A model generated the notes under the pieces. It was not told where the DNA came from and did no database searches. It was given only the letters and a program-made list of their open reading frames with translations. Positions 13,501 to 23,443 of a DNA stretch of 64,000 nt are shown in pieces (position 1 is the first letter of the stretch; every line of letters begins with the position of its first letter). This DNA is from Antedon mediterranea (Eukaryota > Echinodermata > Crinoidea > Comatulida > Antedonidae). The translations under genes were made by a program, and so were the position numbers. The DNA lies in NCBI RefSeq assembly GCF_964355755.1, contig NC_092674.1:12281001-12345000 (forward strand). The letters are read 5' to 3'.

Positions 13501-16500
13501 ATATAAAGATAACAATTTTAGAAGATAATTATCTAAATAAGTACATTAAAACAAATTTGAAGAATTTTGGGCGCGTAAAAGTGAGATGCGCTCTATTTAA
13601 TGTGATGAGCAATAACGAAAGAGTAAAAAACCCTATATTTTACATTCGTGTGGCCATACGATGACATTATAACATCCTAGGGGTAAAGATTCTGCCTGAA
13701 TTCATATCTACAACATATCTACTTACATATAAAATTAAAAAAATTGGGGGTCGTGGATGATCCTGAGGAGCTAAAATAGATTCAAAATTGGCTTTATTTT
13801 GACAATATTTATAACTTTTTCAACTAAAACGCGCGCAAATGGTTTAAATCAACGTGTTCGTATGACGTCATTTTAATTTCAAATAATGTCAATCTTTTTT
13901 AAAATGACTAGGAAAGGTTGGAAAATCATAATTCAAGAGAAAAAAACATGATTTTCATGCTCCGTGCGCACCATACGCGTAAATTTGTTCGCGCGCGCGG
14001 GAATTTTTGACATGCTCAAAATGTCATGATCAGCGTAGAAAGTTGATTAGAAATTGATTTTGGCGCATTTTGAAACTTTAAATGCACGTGCGCGCGTAAC
14101 TTCTTGTGAAACATGCCATTTTTAATCCATAGAAAGTTTGCCCTTGATATGACTTCAATTTTCACCAAGTTTCAATACAAAATGACTTTTGGTTTATAAT
14201 CTATGACCAATCATTGAAATTCATAAAATCGCACGTAACATACGCTACGCGACTCTAACGTCATATAACAAAGTTTCCTGCACATCTACAGCTACAGGTC
14301 AATCTTATGACAAAGTTATACAATCTTATGTTGACATGGATGACCAACTGACGGATAACCAACTAGATTTGAACTCGTCACTACGGACGAGTTAGGTTAT
14401 CCGCAGCGCAAACGCCACGCGCACGTCATACGTTAGAAGATTGCGCACAGAAAAATGATTATGCCATTGAAAAAATGTTAGTGTGCCCTCTATTTTGTGT
14501 CACGTCTAAGTATATACAAAATAACACTATACATACGTACTACATACAGTTCAGAATAGATGAAAATAAGTGACCAAAGTAATTGACGCTTTTGGACCTG
14601 ATGACGTCATCACAATTTTACAAATGGCAAATCATTTGAAAGATAATTGATGGACCTAGACAATATAAAGAAATGGGGGAAATTGAAGACGGATAAGTAG
14701 AGATGCGCTCTATTAAATTTGACGAGCTATGACGAAAGAGAAAAAAATCCTATATTTTATATTCGGGTGGCCATACGATGACGTCACAATGTCCGGTTAG
14801 CCATATCAATGCATGATTCGAGAAAAAAAATCATCTACTTCCAGAATATGTAATTATAAAAAAGTTCACCACGTAGTTTAGAATCTATGACTGTTTAAAA
14901 AAAGGCATAATTTTGACAAATTTTTGAACTTTTTCATCAAAAATGCGTGTAAATTGTTTAATTCTACGTGCTCGTATGACATGATTTTAAGTCGAAATTG
15001 TTTGAAAGTTGGTAAATTCTCTAAAAAAGACAGGAAAAACAAAAATCAAGGAAAAAAATGTTTTTGAGCTACGTGTGCACGTGCGCGTAAAAAAATTGCG
15101 CACGTGTGGGAATTTTTGAAATGCTCAAAATGACATGAGCATTAGATTAGATATTGATTTTTCGCATTTTGAAATTTTAAACACGCGTGCGCGCGTAACG
15201 TTTTATGAAACTTGCCATTTTTAATCCATAGAAAGTTTGCGGATTATATGACTTAAATCTTCACCAAGTTTCGATACAAAACGACTTTTAGTTTTTATTC
15301 TATGATCAGTCATTGAAATTCACAAAATCGCGCGTAACTTACGCTGCGCAACTCGAAATTTGAAAAAAAAAGTTTTTTGCACATCTACAACTACAGGGCA
15401 ATCTTTTGACAAAGTTATACAATCATTTGTTAGCCAGAATTAGAGATACGCTTGCAACAAAATTCATGGAAAGAAAGAAGAATATCGAAAAAAAAAAAAA
15501 AAAAAAAAAAAAGATCCTGACAATAACAAGAGGTTATCCGCCAAGTGCGGATAACCAAAAAAAAGAAAAAAAAAAAAGATCCTGACAATAACAAAGGGTT
15601 ATCCGCCAAGTGCGGATAACCAATAACCAATGTGCGGATAACCAATAATAAATATATAATACATTTCTGGTTTTAGATAAGTATTTTGATAAAATGCCAC
15701 ACAGATTCCAGTAATAATAATAATAATAATAAAATTCTGGTTTTTATTATTTGGAATTATTTCACAATTTTTAAGACATATAATACAAGGGTTAGCCATG
15801 ATTTTGTAATAAATTTCTAGGAATCACTCTGATGTTGGTATGGAAACCAAGGAATTCACTCTGATATTGGTATAAAAACAAAGAATTCACTTTGATGTTG
15901 GTACGAAAACCGCATATTGTACAGTACAGTACAAATCAAAACTTTGTATGAGCCACTAAATATATGTGTTCCGACAAAAAACACAACATTTTCTGCTTTC
16001 TGATTGGCTGTTGTTCTGACAACATATTGGGTTAAAAAATATGGTATATATTAACAATATTTTATTGATGTTAATATAATAATCTGATGGCAATTGGATT
16101 CAATTTAGAAATGATAATACTAATATTGCTGGTACAATCAATGAAACATATGTAGATTACATTAACATCATAAAAAATAACTATTTGAAGCAAAGTATCC
16201 TTAAAAACGTATGGTGTACGTTATTGTCAACGCAATGGATTATACAAACTGTCAATTATGATTGGTCAACTCACTAGCGTTTGTAGCGATTTCTTTTTTT
16301 TAAATCATTTTTTTCTGATTTTAATTATTTTTTAAATTATTTTATTTATTTATAAATGTTGTTTTTAAGTGTTATATTTTTATGTTGTCTTGTCAAATTA
16401 TTTTGTACTAAGGGTCCCTATTATGATCAGCTTTATCTGGATGTACTATCCTTGTTAAATATTGTTGAAATAAAATAAATATGAGGACCACACCTTTTGG

Positions 16501-18108
16501 TTAAAAAAACATTTTTTGGATATTGCCACTTAACTTTATTTTATATGGAACGTACATAACCATGACTTTATGTTTGTTTAATGAAACGCATCATCATTGT
16601 ACTCTACAATTGTCTTAACCTTTTATTGAAATATCTGGTATCTTTATAGATAGAAAGTAGTTCACTACAGTTAAAATTATAAAAGTATATAAATATAAAA
16701 TAATAGTATGGAGGTTATGAATTTATTTATGCCAAATTGGTTGGCTTTTTTCACAGTAAATGGAACTGATCCTTGTACATACAAAGATGAACTTGGTTGT
16801 CTCTTCTCTTTTAACTTTGTTATGAATGGAACAATGGAGGTGATTCTGGTACAGAAAATAACATGTAAGTAATGTAAAAAGAAAACCCAAGCAAAATGAA
16901 ACCCAATACATTGTCTAAAGCTCTGTCTACACTATCAAACTTTATGTGACAAAAACATGTTATGTGCCCATATATGGTGATGAAAACTACCGTAATGGGT
17001 ACATTACACTTTTTTGTCAAACTATTTTGATAGTGTAGACATAGAGCTATATATCGAGATCTCTGTGCACTTCACACACGCGCACACACACCTTCATATA
17101 TACAGTATACATCCCCTCATTTGACAGGGACAATTTGATGGACATCAGCAGGCATACTGAACTTTTTTCACAAACAATTACGAAAGAGTACCTGTATTCA
17201 TTGTATATTAAACATCTTTTATTTTTCAATTTGAAACATGCACTTCATTATTATACTAGACTTGTTTGTACAAAGTATGTGAAATGCATGATAGAGTTAG
17301 AGTGAAAAAAAATGATTGTAATGGCTTTTTTGTAGGAAATATTTGCAGAAAAATAAATGTCAGTCAAGTGCTGCAAACACGGCTTGTCTTGATTCATGTT
17401 AATAATTTATATGAATATTTATCAACATGTCGTACTTTATTTTCAGCTTGCCCAGAAGGAATAGATGCCTTATGGCTGGCTATTGGCATCATTATTGGTA
17501 TATTACTAGTTGGTCTAGCCCTTCTGCTGGCCTGGAAGATAGCTACATATATATATGACAAACGAGAATATGCTAAATTTTTGAAAGAGTTAGAAAATGC
17601 ACGAACAGATGCAGTAAGGAATGATTATTTTGTTTATCTTGTAGTTAATGTTTATTTATTTATTATTTATGGTTCTCTTTAAAGACCAGACCATTTTTAT
17701 GTAGAGTCACCACTACATAGCATCCAAGTTCACTGTAGCTGACGTTCCAAGAAAACATTATTTATTTTAAACATTTCTATTTGCATTTGAACTCTCTATC
17801 TATCTCTATATCTATTTCTAGTATGATTATGATGTATCGTAGTATTGTAATTGAAAATGTTAAATCTAACAGTACTAGTAAATACCTTAAACTTAAAGTA
17901 TAAGTATATATTTATGTCAATTTATGTGATTAACATGCATTGCAGTGGAACATTAGCATTGAAAATACTAATTGAAATGTAATATGTTTATGAAAAATTA
18001 AACCAAGAAAATATTACCTAGACATACTTACTTGCTTTTTTTCAGAATATAAATCCCCTTTTTATATCTTCTACGACAACCTACAAGAATCCAACATATG
18101 GTAAATAG
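234..18108 (+). CDS. Integrin beta subunit, 3' part (14 exons)
   Basis: Beta chain of a heterodimeric cell-surface receptor linking extracellular matrix to actin. Exons: 234-320, 817-900, 1288-1365, 3066-3173, 3571-3663, 4394-4578, 5558-5794, 6088-6160, 6742-6826, 10114-10316, 10724-10853, 16757-16864, 17447-17613, 18046-18108. All junctions are GT/AG and phases agree, giving 566 residues then TAG. Visible domains in order are the C-terminal half of the beta-I domain (DRPEGGLDALMQATVC), hybrid domain, cysteine-rich I-EGF repeats, beta-tail, one transmembrane helix and a short cytoplasmic tail. At 5558 I chose the upstream acceptor (TTTAG), because the CAG 8 nt later gives an immediate stop. 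The 5' end is outside the window, so the orthology class is undecided. Introns carry most of the repeats of the first 17 kb. Confidence 0.95.
931..1260 (+). repeat. 20-bp minisatellite in integrin intron
   Basis: About 16 head-to-tail copies of GTAGCTGGCTCATTTGAGGG, with GAGA/ATA variants every few units and decay at the right edge. It lies between integrin exons at 900 and 1288, ending just before the pyrimidine tract of the next acceptor. Confidence 0.95.
1428..2621 (-). mobile_element. Non-autonomous Helitron, copy 1
   Basis: On the minus strand it begins TCTATATATAAATTTACGTA (at 2621) and ends in CTAG (at 1428) just after a hairpin built from GCGAGCG/CGCTCGC with a short loop. It sits between host A and T, as Helitrons do. 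It is about 1.19 kb and has no Rep/helicase coding, so mobilisation would need enzymes supplied elsewhere. It is the reverse orientation of the copies at 7397 and 49221. Confidence 0.85.
3291..3311. repeat. (TA)n microsatellite
   Basis: Simple TA run of about ten units in an integrin intron. Confidence 0.9.
4010..4165 (+). repeat. Probable non-LTR element 3' UTR fragment
   Basis: A stretch reading GTGATTAAGGTCGC then CCTGTCTCTGCC and ending in AAAATAAATGAAATGAAATAAAG. It resembles 7070-7195 in the order of its motifs and its A-rich simple-repeat end, as expected for 5'-truncated LINE tails. No coding remains. The assignment is inference. Confidence 0.35.
5098..5370 (+). repeat. Composite SINE: 5S rRNA-derived head plus tRNA-like part
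   Basis: Positions 5098-5213 closely follow 5S ribosomal RNA: TACGGCCATACTGCGGTGAA, GGTTCTCGTCAGGTCAC, AGAAGTTGAGCAA, GGATGGGAGACCG, GGGTGCTGTAC. Immediately after comes a tRNA-like stretch with an A-box-like TGGTGTAATGG and a B-box-like GGTTTGAGGTT (about 5225-5290). A body follows with CCTTAGGCAAGATGCTTTAC and CGGATGAGATGATA, resembling the central domain shared by many deuterostome SINEs. The 5S part is too diverged to be a working rRNA gene. SINE3/DeuSINE-type composites of this plan are known, but the exact family is not assigned. Confidence 0.8.
5558..10853 (+). CDS. Integrin beta I-EGF stalk exons
   Basis: Exons 5558-5794, 6088-6160, 6742-6826, 10114-10316 and 10724-10853. After the end of the hybrid domain (VKPLGFEENLEV) comes the cysteine-rich stalk with the repeated CxCxxC and CGxCxC pattern of integrin EGF modules: NCECECTK, CGICECNEGRYG, GSCICGKCVC, GKFCNCDNFSC, GTCICGQCECKPGYSG, HCECGVCMCN. 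The final exon starts the beta-tail domain (CPAKCDRNRDCVQC). Three of the introns are large and full of mobile DNA. The Helitron at 7397-9871 fills much of the intron between 6826 and 10114. Confidence 0.93.
7070..7195 (+). repeat. Probable non-LTR 3' tail with (ATA)n end
   Basis: Contains GTGATTAGGTTCAC and TTTAGGTTCCTGCCTACTC, ending in AATAATAATAATAATAAT. The motif order matches the fragment at 4010-4165. It lies directly upstream of the Helitron in the same intron. Confidence 0.35.
7397..9871 (+). mobile_element. Non-autonomous Helitron, copy 2 (long, internally duplicated)
   Basis: Starts TCTATATATAAATTTACGTA after host A and ends with the GCGAGCGAAGCGAGC hairpin and CTAG before host T. 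At 2475 bp it is about twice the length of the other two copies. The segment around 7680-7800 recurs at about 8440-8565, and a shorter piece recurs again from 8581, so the interior has been duplicated. The part from about 8900 to 9860 holds sequence partly shared with the 49221 copy (for example CTCATGACAGAAATTCGA). No transposition protein is encoded. The open frames within it have no recognisable domain. Confidence 0.85.
9972..10088. mobile_element. MITE with AGCTCTGTCTACA ends, copy 1
   Basis: The left end AGCTCTGTCTACACTATCA is mirrored by TACTGTAGACAGAGCT at the right, with TA on each flank. It is 117 bp, ending 25 bp upstream of the acceptor for integrin exon 10114-10316, so part of that acceptor region derives from or abuts the insertion. 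A second member lies at 16919-17048. Confidence 0.75.
12073..15495 (+). repeat. Three-copy 1.15-kb tandem repeat, CpG-rich
   Basis: Units begin at about 12073, 13226 and 14361, each with AACTAGATTTGAACTCGTCA followed by a GACGAGTT inverted match and GGTTATCCGC. They share long internal blocks in the same order (for example CTCTATTTTG, GGCCATACGATGAC, TTTAATCCATAGAAAGTTTG, GACAAAGTTATACAATC). The DNA is rich in CGCG/GCGCGCG unlike its AT-rich surroundings. No coding frame of note. It occupies the large integrin intron between 10853 and 16757. Whether it is a satellite or tandem insertions of one transposon is open. Confidence 0.85.
15490..15640. repeat. Poly(A) plus repeated GGTTATCCGC hairpin
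   Basis: A-rich runs alternate with two copies of GATCCTGACAATAACAA and the perfect hairpin GGTTATCCGC-CAA-GTGCGGATAACC, plus a third half copy. GGTTATCCGC is also the start motif of each 1.15-kb unit immediately upstream, so this looks like the tail of that element. Confidence 0.75.
15821..15911 (+). repeat. Three-copy 31-bp tandem repeat
   Basis: GAATTCACTCTGATGTTGGT followed by an A-rich part, three times with a few substitutions. Confidence 0.8.
16390..16480 (+). repeat. Possible non-LTR tail
   Basis: AGGGTCCCTATTATGATCAGC followed by TTGTTGAAATAAAATAAATA looks like a LINE 3' end with a polyadenylation-like signal. Weak call based on resemblance only. Confidence 0.25.
16757..18108 (+). 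CDS. Integrin beta-tail end, transmembrane and cytoplasmic exons
   Basis: Exon 16757-16864 completes the beta-tail domain (CTYKDELGCLFSFNF). Exon 17447-17613 encodes the linker, a hydrophobic helix of about 24 residues and the membrane-proximal motif YDKREYAKFLKE, the counterpart of the conserved HDRREFAKFEKE. Exon 18046-18108 encodes the last 20 residues with two talin/kindlin-type motifs, NPLF then NPTY, and a TTT stretch between them, then TAG. The first motif has Phe instead of the usual Tyr, so it could not be tyrosine-phosphorylated. The Trp usually seen before the first NPxY is absent. Confidence 0.93.
16919..17048. mobile_element. MITE with AGCTCTGTCTACA ends, copy 2
   Basis: AGCTCTGTCTACACTATCAAA at the left and TTTGATAGTGTAGACATAGAGCT at the right, about 130 bp. 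Same family as 9972-10088 and again inserted in an integrin intron, 54 bp downstream of the exon ending at 16864. Confidence 0.75.
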
Positions 18109-18654
18109 AAGGTTTTATGCAAGATGTTGATACCTGTTGCCAAACAAGACCTCATTCAGAACCATCCAACAAGGCCTGATCAAATTGAAAACTGATACAC
18201 AGACTAAATGATATCAGAATAATAATTTATGGCAAAGTTCAGACTGTAACTGACAGATCACTCAAGCCTGTTATCAGAAAAAGAAATGCCCACCACAACT
18301 GACATCAGATCAAAGTACCATGAGATACTCTCCTCTGGGCCACACAGTAGGATATCAGATAAAAGTGGCTTGTCCAGATCCACAAGGCATGTCCAGATCC
18401 ACAAGGCATGTCCAGATCCAGATAAAGATCCCAGAAAAACATTCAAATGATATTAATTTTAATAATACCGGATGTCGTAGGCACACAACACAAAATATAC
18501 CACATAATTATATAAAATGGTCTGATACCAGAAACTAACAAACAGAGCATCTTGTCAAACAGAATTCACCACAGGTATCTGATAGAACATGACATTTCTG
18601 TAGTATAAATTGAGGTATTAATTATTTGGCTAGAGAGCTAACTCCATATTTAAC

Positions 18655-18660
18655 AATAAA
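18655..18660 (+). promoter_or_regulatory. Candidate poly(A) signal of the integrin gene
   Basis: AATAAA about 550 nt downstream of the integrin stop codon, followed by a T-rich stretch. It is the first canonical hexamer I noticed after the stop. Assignment is inference. Confidence 0.45.
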
Positions 18661-18734
18661 TTGTTCTATTCATTACCCTAAAAAAATAAGTAATTTATAA
18701 AAACGGGACTGTACTTTTATGTATGTTTATATTT

Positions 18735-18759
18735 TAATATATATATATATATATATATT
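18735..18759. repeat. (TA)n microsatellite
   Basis: Simple TA run downstream of the integrin 3' UTR. Confidence 0.9.
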
Positions 18760-19149
18760 CTAACTCATGTATTCATAATATTGTAAGTTATTGTTTTATA
18801 TTATTAAATAATATTTTTGAACAGATACAGTGGATAATTTTTAAGCACCAACACTGTCCTCGTCAATTTGCTGTAACATAGTTAGCACTCTAGTCAATCT
18901 ATTACCTCCTCAACGGTACCTAGATCATGCTGAATTTGGTGCTAAGTTGCAATATGTGATAAAATTAGAGGTTGATATGACAAAAAAAAAATTAGGATTG
19001 AAGAATAATTTAGAGTAGCGTATAGTGGTGTGGCCATGTCTTCTGCCTTAAAAAAAGTGCTTTATTTTATTTAAGATAAATATTTTATATAAAACATGTG
19101 TAAATGCTGTTATTTGTTTGTAAAATTATAATAATATCTTTTCTTAGGA

Positions 19150-19469
19150 TAGTATACAGTAGTGAGCCTATTAAAAGTAATACTGTAATTGGTTACTCTA
19201 TAGTAAAGGAAAATATTAGATCCCGTCAATTAAAGTTCCTGGACCACGCGCTTCTAATGCCTGATGACGAACCATTCAAAGAGTACGCTCTGTATGTTCT
19301 TCAACATGGGAAAAGAAAACGAGGAAGTCAGAGAACCAACTTTCTGAGATACATCCAACAGCTTTTAGGGGATGAAGGAGGCATGATTACCTCTGATAAG
19401 CTGTCAGAGTTAGCCAAGAACCGTTGTGGTTGGAGAAAGCTTGTAGTCACCTGCTCCGCAGCCGACTGA
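19150..19469 (+). pseudogene. C-terminal remnant of a non-LTR retrotransposon ORF2
   Basis: The frame ending at 19469 carries RSRQLKFLDHALLMPDDEPF, YVLQHGKRKRGSQRTNF, YIQQLLGD and NRCGWRKLVVTCSAAD. This is the pattern found at the extreme C-terminus of many invertebrate endonuclease/reverse-transcriptase polyproteins (IRxRRLRFxGHxLRMPxDE...W..LV..CSA). No RT core precedes it, so it is a 5'-truncated, immobile copy. The clade is not determined. Confidence 0.7.
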
Positions 19470-22400
19470 TGATTATGATAGTAAACTTAAAAAACACAGT
19501 ACTGACTGTATAAATAAGAACTCCCAGCCAGTTTTTAAGGGAAACTCTATTCAGCTTGGTTCCCACTAGGACGCAGTACAAAGACGTAAGCCGCAACGCA
19601 AGCAAGCAAATAAGTCGAATGCATTGTGTCATATTGTGAACCAGACTTTAAGGGGACACTGGTGCCAAATGTGTCCCCATAATACAGTTTCCACTGTAAT
19701 ATTTATGCAGGTACATAAGAATGAAAATATCCTAAATATCTAGTTTTCTGATTTGATGATTATTCTCCAATTTATACATGGATATGTTTCAAAGGTTTAA
19801 CTGTTAAATTAATACATAAAACAGTAAAAAGAATATTTAAAATGTTTAAAGTATTGAAAATATCAAAAATCTTTTTAAAAGATGTTCATGTTTTCTGAAT
19901 AAATCTCTTATATTTATCCTTCCGATACGATATACACTTACTACTGTTTTTTTTTTACTTGTGCCATTTGGCAATGTATTCATTCACTATGTACAATCAC
20001 AGGTCAATACATAACATTTTTTCTGGTAAATTTGACTCAATTTACATTAGTGTCAAACCTGTACAAAGGGCATACAAAAGACAAACTGTTCCATACTGAC
20101 ACTATAAACATTAATAAGCAATACTGGTTGTAAAACAATATTGTAATATTACTACTTACTACTGTTTTAAGTTTGTTTTTATTATTACTTTGTTATTGTA
20201 TGTGTATATTATTATTACTTGTTTAAGACAGAAAAGACGTTTAATATATAATTTCAATATAAATTGTAATAACAAAATGAGATAACAACGTTTATGAACC
20301 ATCGTGGAACCACTTTCAAGATCAAACAATAATATACATAATATACCGTAAAACATCGAAAATAAGTCCATCTCGATATCAAGCCTATTAGGCTTCTTTT
20401 CACGATACTATGGGCTTCTTTTTCGAAATAGACTGTATTATAATGTCAAAGGAACAGAAGTTATGATCGTGTTATTATATGGTATGGATATATTAATGAC
20501 CTTGCAACCATTTTTAACCATGAACTCGTATATTTATTCTACAATGTATTGTTTTCCAAATGCTACTTTTATTTAATCTTGCATCTTCTTGTCTGCTTCC
20601 TTGACAAATATATAAAATTGGCAGAGAATGTTTTAAAAATCATATATGAAACGTCATTAATTTAATCTTTTTGCCATTAGATTTTGCATTAGAATTATTT
20701 AATTCAAGTTTAATGTCAATCTTTAAATAGACATTTTTGATGAAATAACCGTCTTAAAAAAACTGTTTACCGGTACATTATTGATTTTTGTTAGTATCAA
20801 TGTGGTAGTTATTAATAGTTCAAGGGTTTGAATTGTGTAAAAATTGAGTATTTAGTGAATTTAATATAAACCAAGTCTTATTGTAGGCCTATGTAAGAGC
20901 ACAAGCTCGTCCAGGGATGTCGGGTCGTTCGGTTCAAAATAATTATAATCCTAAGGTGCCCTTTTCAAGTTAGAAACCAGCAGCGAAAGTGGTAAATAGG
21001 CCTCATGACAATTATTTGGCAAATTCATTCATCTACTACTATACTAGGCCTACAGCTATATTTTCTTTTAAAAATCTTGGCTATGGACTAGGAACAGCGA
21101 AGAGTAAGACTCGTTCATCTTTTAAAATTACAGTACAAAGCTCCCGGCCCTTCAAAAAAAAACATCAACAATACCAAAATTGATATTGCTTTTTATTTAA
21201 TTGTGAATTACTATAAAATAGTGTATTTATGTAATTATTAAATAATATATACTAAACACGATCACATCTAACCCAATTCTGTGACAATAAAAAAAAAAGG
21301 TTTATCTGATTTTCCAACAGCATTTTTTATATAATCTTGTAATATATTTAGGCCTATAACTTAGTTTACACAATTTTATTTTTATTTATTTTTGTAAATA
21401 ATTGTATCTGATCATAATGTTATACTAGAAGAAAGAGATCGGCAATAATAAATAGCAATGTGTCGATTGGTCATGAAGGCACCAACTTCAATTTGTACAC
21501 CAGGTATAATATAGATCACGCGTTTATTTATTATGAGTGTTGATATTAACGTTACGTGTATTTTGCCATATACTTTTCATTAAATCAATTGACTTTAGTA
21601 CAACCTTTACGTAACGTTATATTTTAGAATTATGAATGCTGCTTTATTAGTAGTATGGCCTGTGTGGTATATTACGGCGTTGTATCGTCTTTAAAATCGA
21701 CAGCGTAGGACACTGCGATGTCTTGCAATGTCCAGCAGATGAAGTGGTGCGCGCTGCGAGTGCTGTCTTACAACCTTATGAATTTAGTGTATGTATATAA
21801 TGTTTGAAACATTAAATTAGTTAAATGTAATCCGTAAGTGCCTTGAAAAAAAAAGCTTGTAATATTTTGTATAGATATTTATAGTATTAACCGTACACAA
21901 ATGTTTTTATAATAGCTATATTATTATAGGATAATATCAAATAAAACACTTTATCACATCATTTTGCCCTTTGTGTTACGTCATTGAATATAGCCTATAT
22001 TCGTCTATTGATCCTTCTAATAATAATTATAAGTTGTCAAAATAAAGTACCGGCACAAACACTTCTTTTATTTTACGATATATAAATTTATATTATAACT
22101 TAACTTAACATACGAATGAACAGTAATCTTTTACTTGACCACCAGCAGATAAATATGGATACTGTAGGTAATAGGTCTTTACTGTATTCGTTTCTGCCAA
22201 AGATTTTTATTTTATAATATTGTCGCGTTTAGTCTGAACTACGCGCGATTTTATGAAATGTTATGATCATAAATTCGAAACCAGATATTTTCCAATACAG
22301 CACTGGTTTATAATATCAAAATAGTCAACTTTTTACAGAGCTTTACCATTTAAAATGCACACAATAAATGTCCTAAAACGTTGCCGGCTATTTTGAGCAT

Positions 22401-22926
22401 TTCAAATTATCATGTCATTGTCCGTCTTGTTAGCGTCACGCTCGTATTATGCACGGCGTACAAAACATACTTAACGAGGCCATTTTTTATGAACTAAAAC
22501 GAAACACGACATGCAATTTAAACTAATAATTCGTGCGATTACAGCGCCTCAGATGCCAAAAGGTGACAATGAAAATTATAGATGTACAATTTTTTTTCCG
22601 ATCCGAAAAATCATCATATTGCAAACTTATTTTTAGGATAGAGGATAATCATATTTCCATCACCGCATTTATAGGTTCTATAGAGCGATTTGGCTTAAAC
22701 TTGGTAAAAAGAATAACACATGACGTCTTATACGTATACTGTATATATAATTCAAGCTTAACAGATACAAACTGGAACGCCCACTCACTGGAAATATTAA
22801 TAAACAAACAATAACTACTACAAACTTGTGGATCAAGTCTAGCGAATCACCTAACCGTAAAATGTACACACGCAACAATAGTGGACTAATCGTACACAGC
22901 ATAAAGTTTTATTAGCTGGTCTAACT

Positions 22927-22935
22927 TATAAAAGG
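22927..22935 (+). promoter_or_regulatory. TATA box of the SLC22 gene
   Basis: TATAAAAGG sits about 105 nt upstream of the SLC22 start codon. Transcription would start near 22955-22965, and the first ATG downstream would then be the chosen start at 23033. Position and sequence fit a canonical core promoter; no experimental support is available here. Confidence 0.5.
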
Positions 22936-23032
22936 ATGATGGCTTCCAATTGGCAGTGCAGTGCAGGCCTCTCCTACTCCAGAGTTTTATTCATTTTATA
23001 TAGTCACATTGATATCAACTTCGTTTTACAAT

Positions 23033-23443
23033 ATGGATTTTGACGATGTTCTAAAACTTCTTGGCGACTTCGGTCGATATCAGAAGCGACAGTATGCCAT
23101 GGTTTGCCTAATCGTCATTCCTGTTGCAATACATAGCCTATCGCATGTGTTTATCTCCGCTAAAACAGATCACTGGTGTGTCGTACCGGAGTTACAAAAC
23201 TTTAATTGTACAAACAGTGATTCAGTCGAAAGGGAAGCGTGTATCAAAATAAAACAAAACTTAGCAAGACCTAAAGATGATGTAAATACAATACCAAATG
23301 AAGCACAATGCTGGATGTATACGAGCGAAGACATCACGGAAGCACTTTTTACAAACAACGTATCTCGAGAACTTGACATTACATTGTGTACAAATGGATG
23401 GGAATACGATACCTCTCAGTACAAGTCAACTATCATCCAAGAG
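23033..23443 (+). CDS. SLC22 exon 1: N-terminus, TM1 and extracellular loop
   Basis: Encodes 137 residues: short cytosolic N-terminus, TM1 (about residues 22-42, [19 protein letters not shown]) and most of the large extracellular loop with Cys at HWCV, NFNC, EACI, AQCW and [13 protein letters not shown] and NVS are possible N-glycosylation sites. The donor is GAG|GTAAAG. The following intron (23444-26055) contains a small MITE (25163-25377) and is otherwise featureless to me. Confidence 0.93.

Larger units (their letters stand above)
18661..22926. other. Intergenic region between integrin and SLC22 genes
   Basis: AT-rich DNA with a (TA)n run (18735-18759), a degraded non-LTR fragment (about 19150-19469) and several AGGCCT hexamers (20886-21350). 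Apart from these I see no exon, RNA gene or well-formed element. Short open frames here have no recognisable domain. Confidence 0.6.

Noticed and set aside
19500-19650. Possible MITE with TTGGTTCCCACTAGGACGC and GTGAACCAGACTTT ends
   Set aside because: The inverted match is too imperfect to define borders, so it was not listed as a feature.
22961-23032. In-frame extension of SLC22 exon 1 upstream of 23033
   Set aside because: There is no ATG in it, it starts at a GTG and overlaps the likely transcription start. SLC22 proteins begin at the MDFDDVL position.
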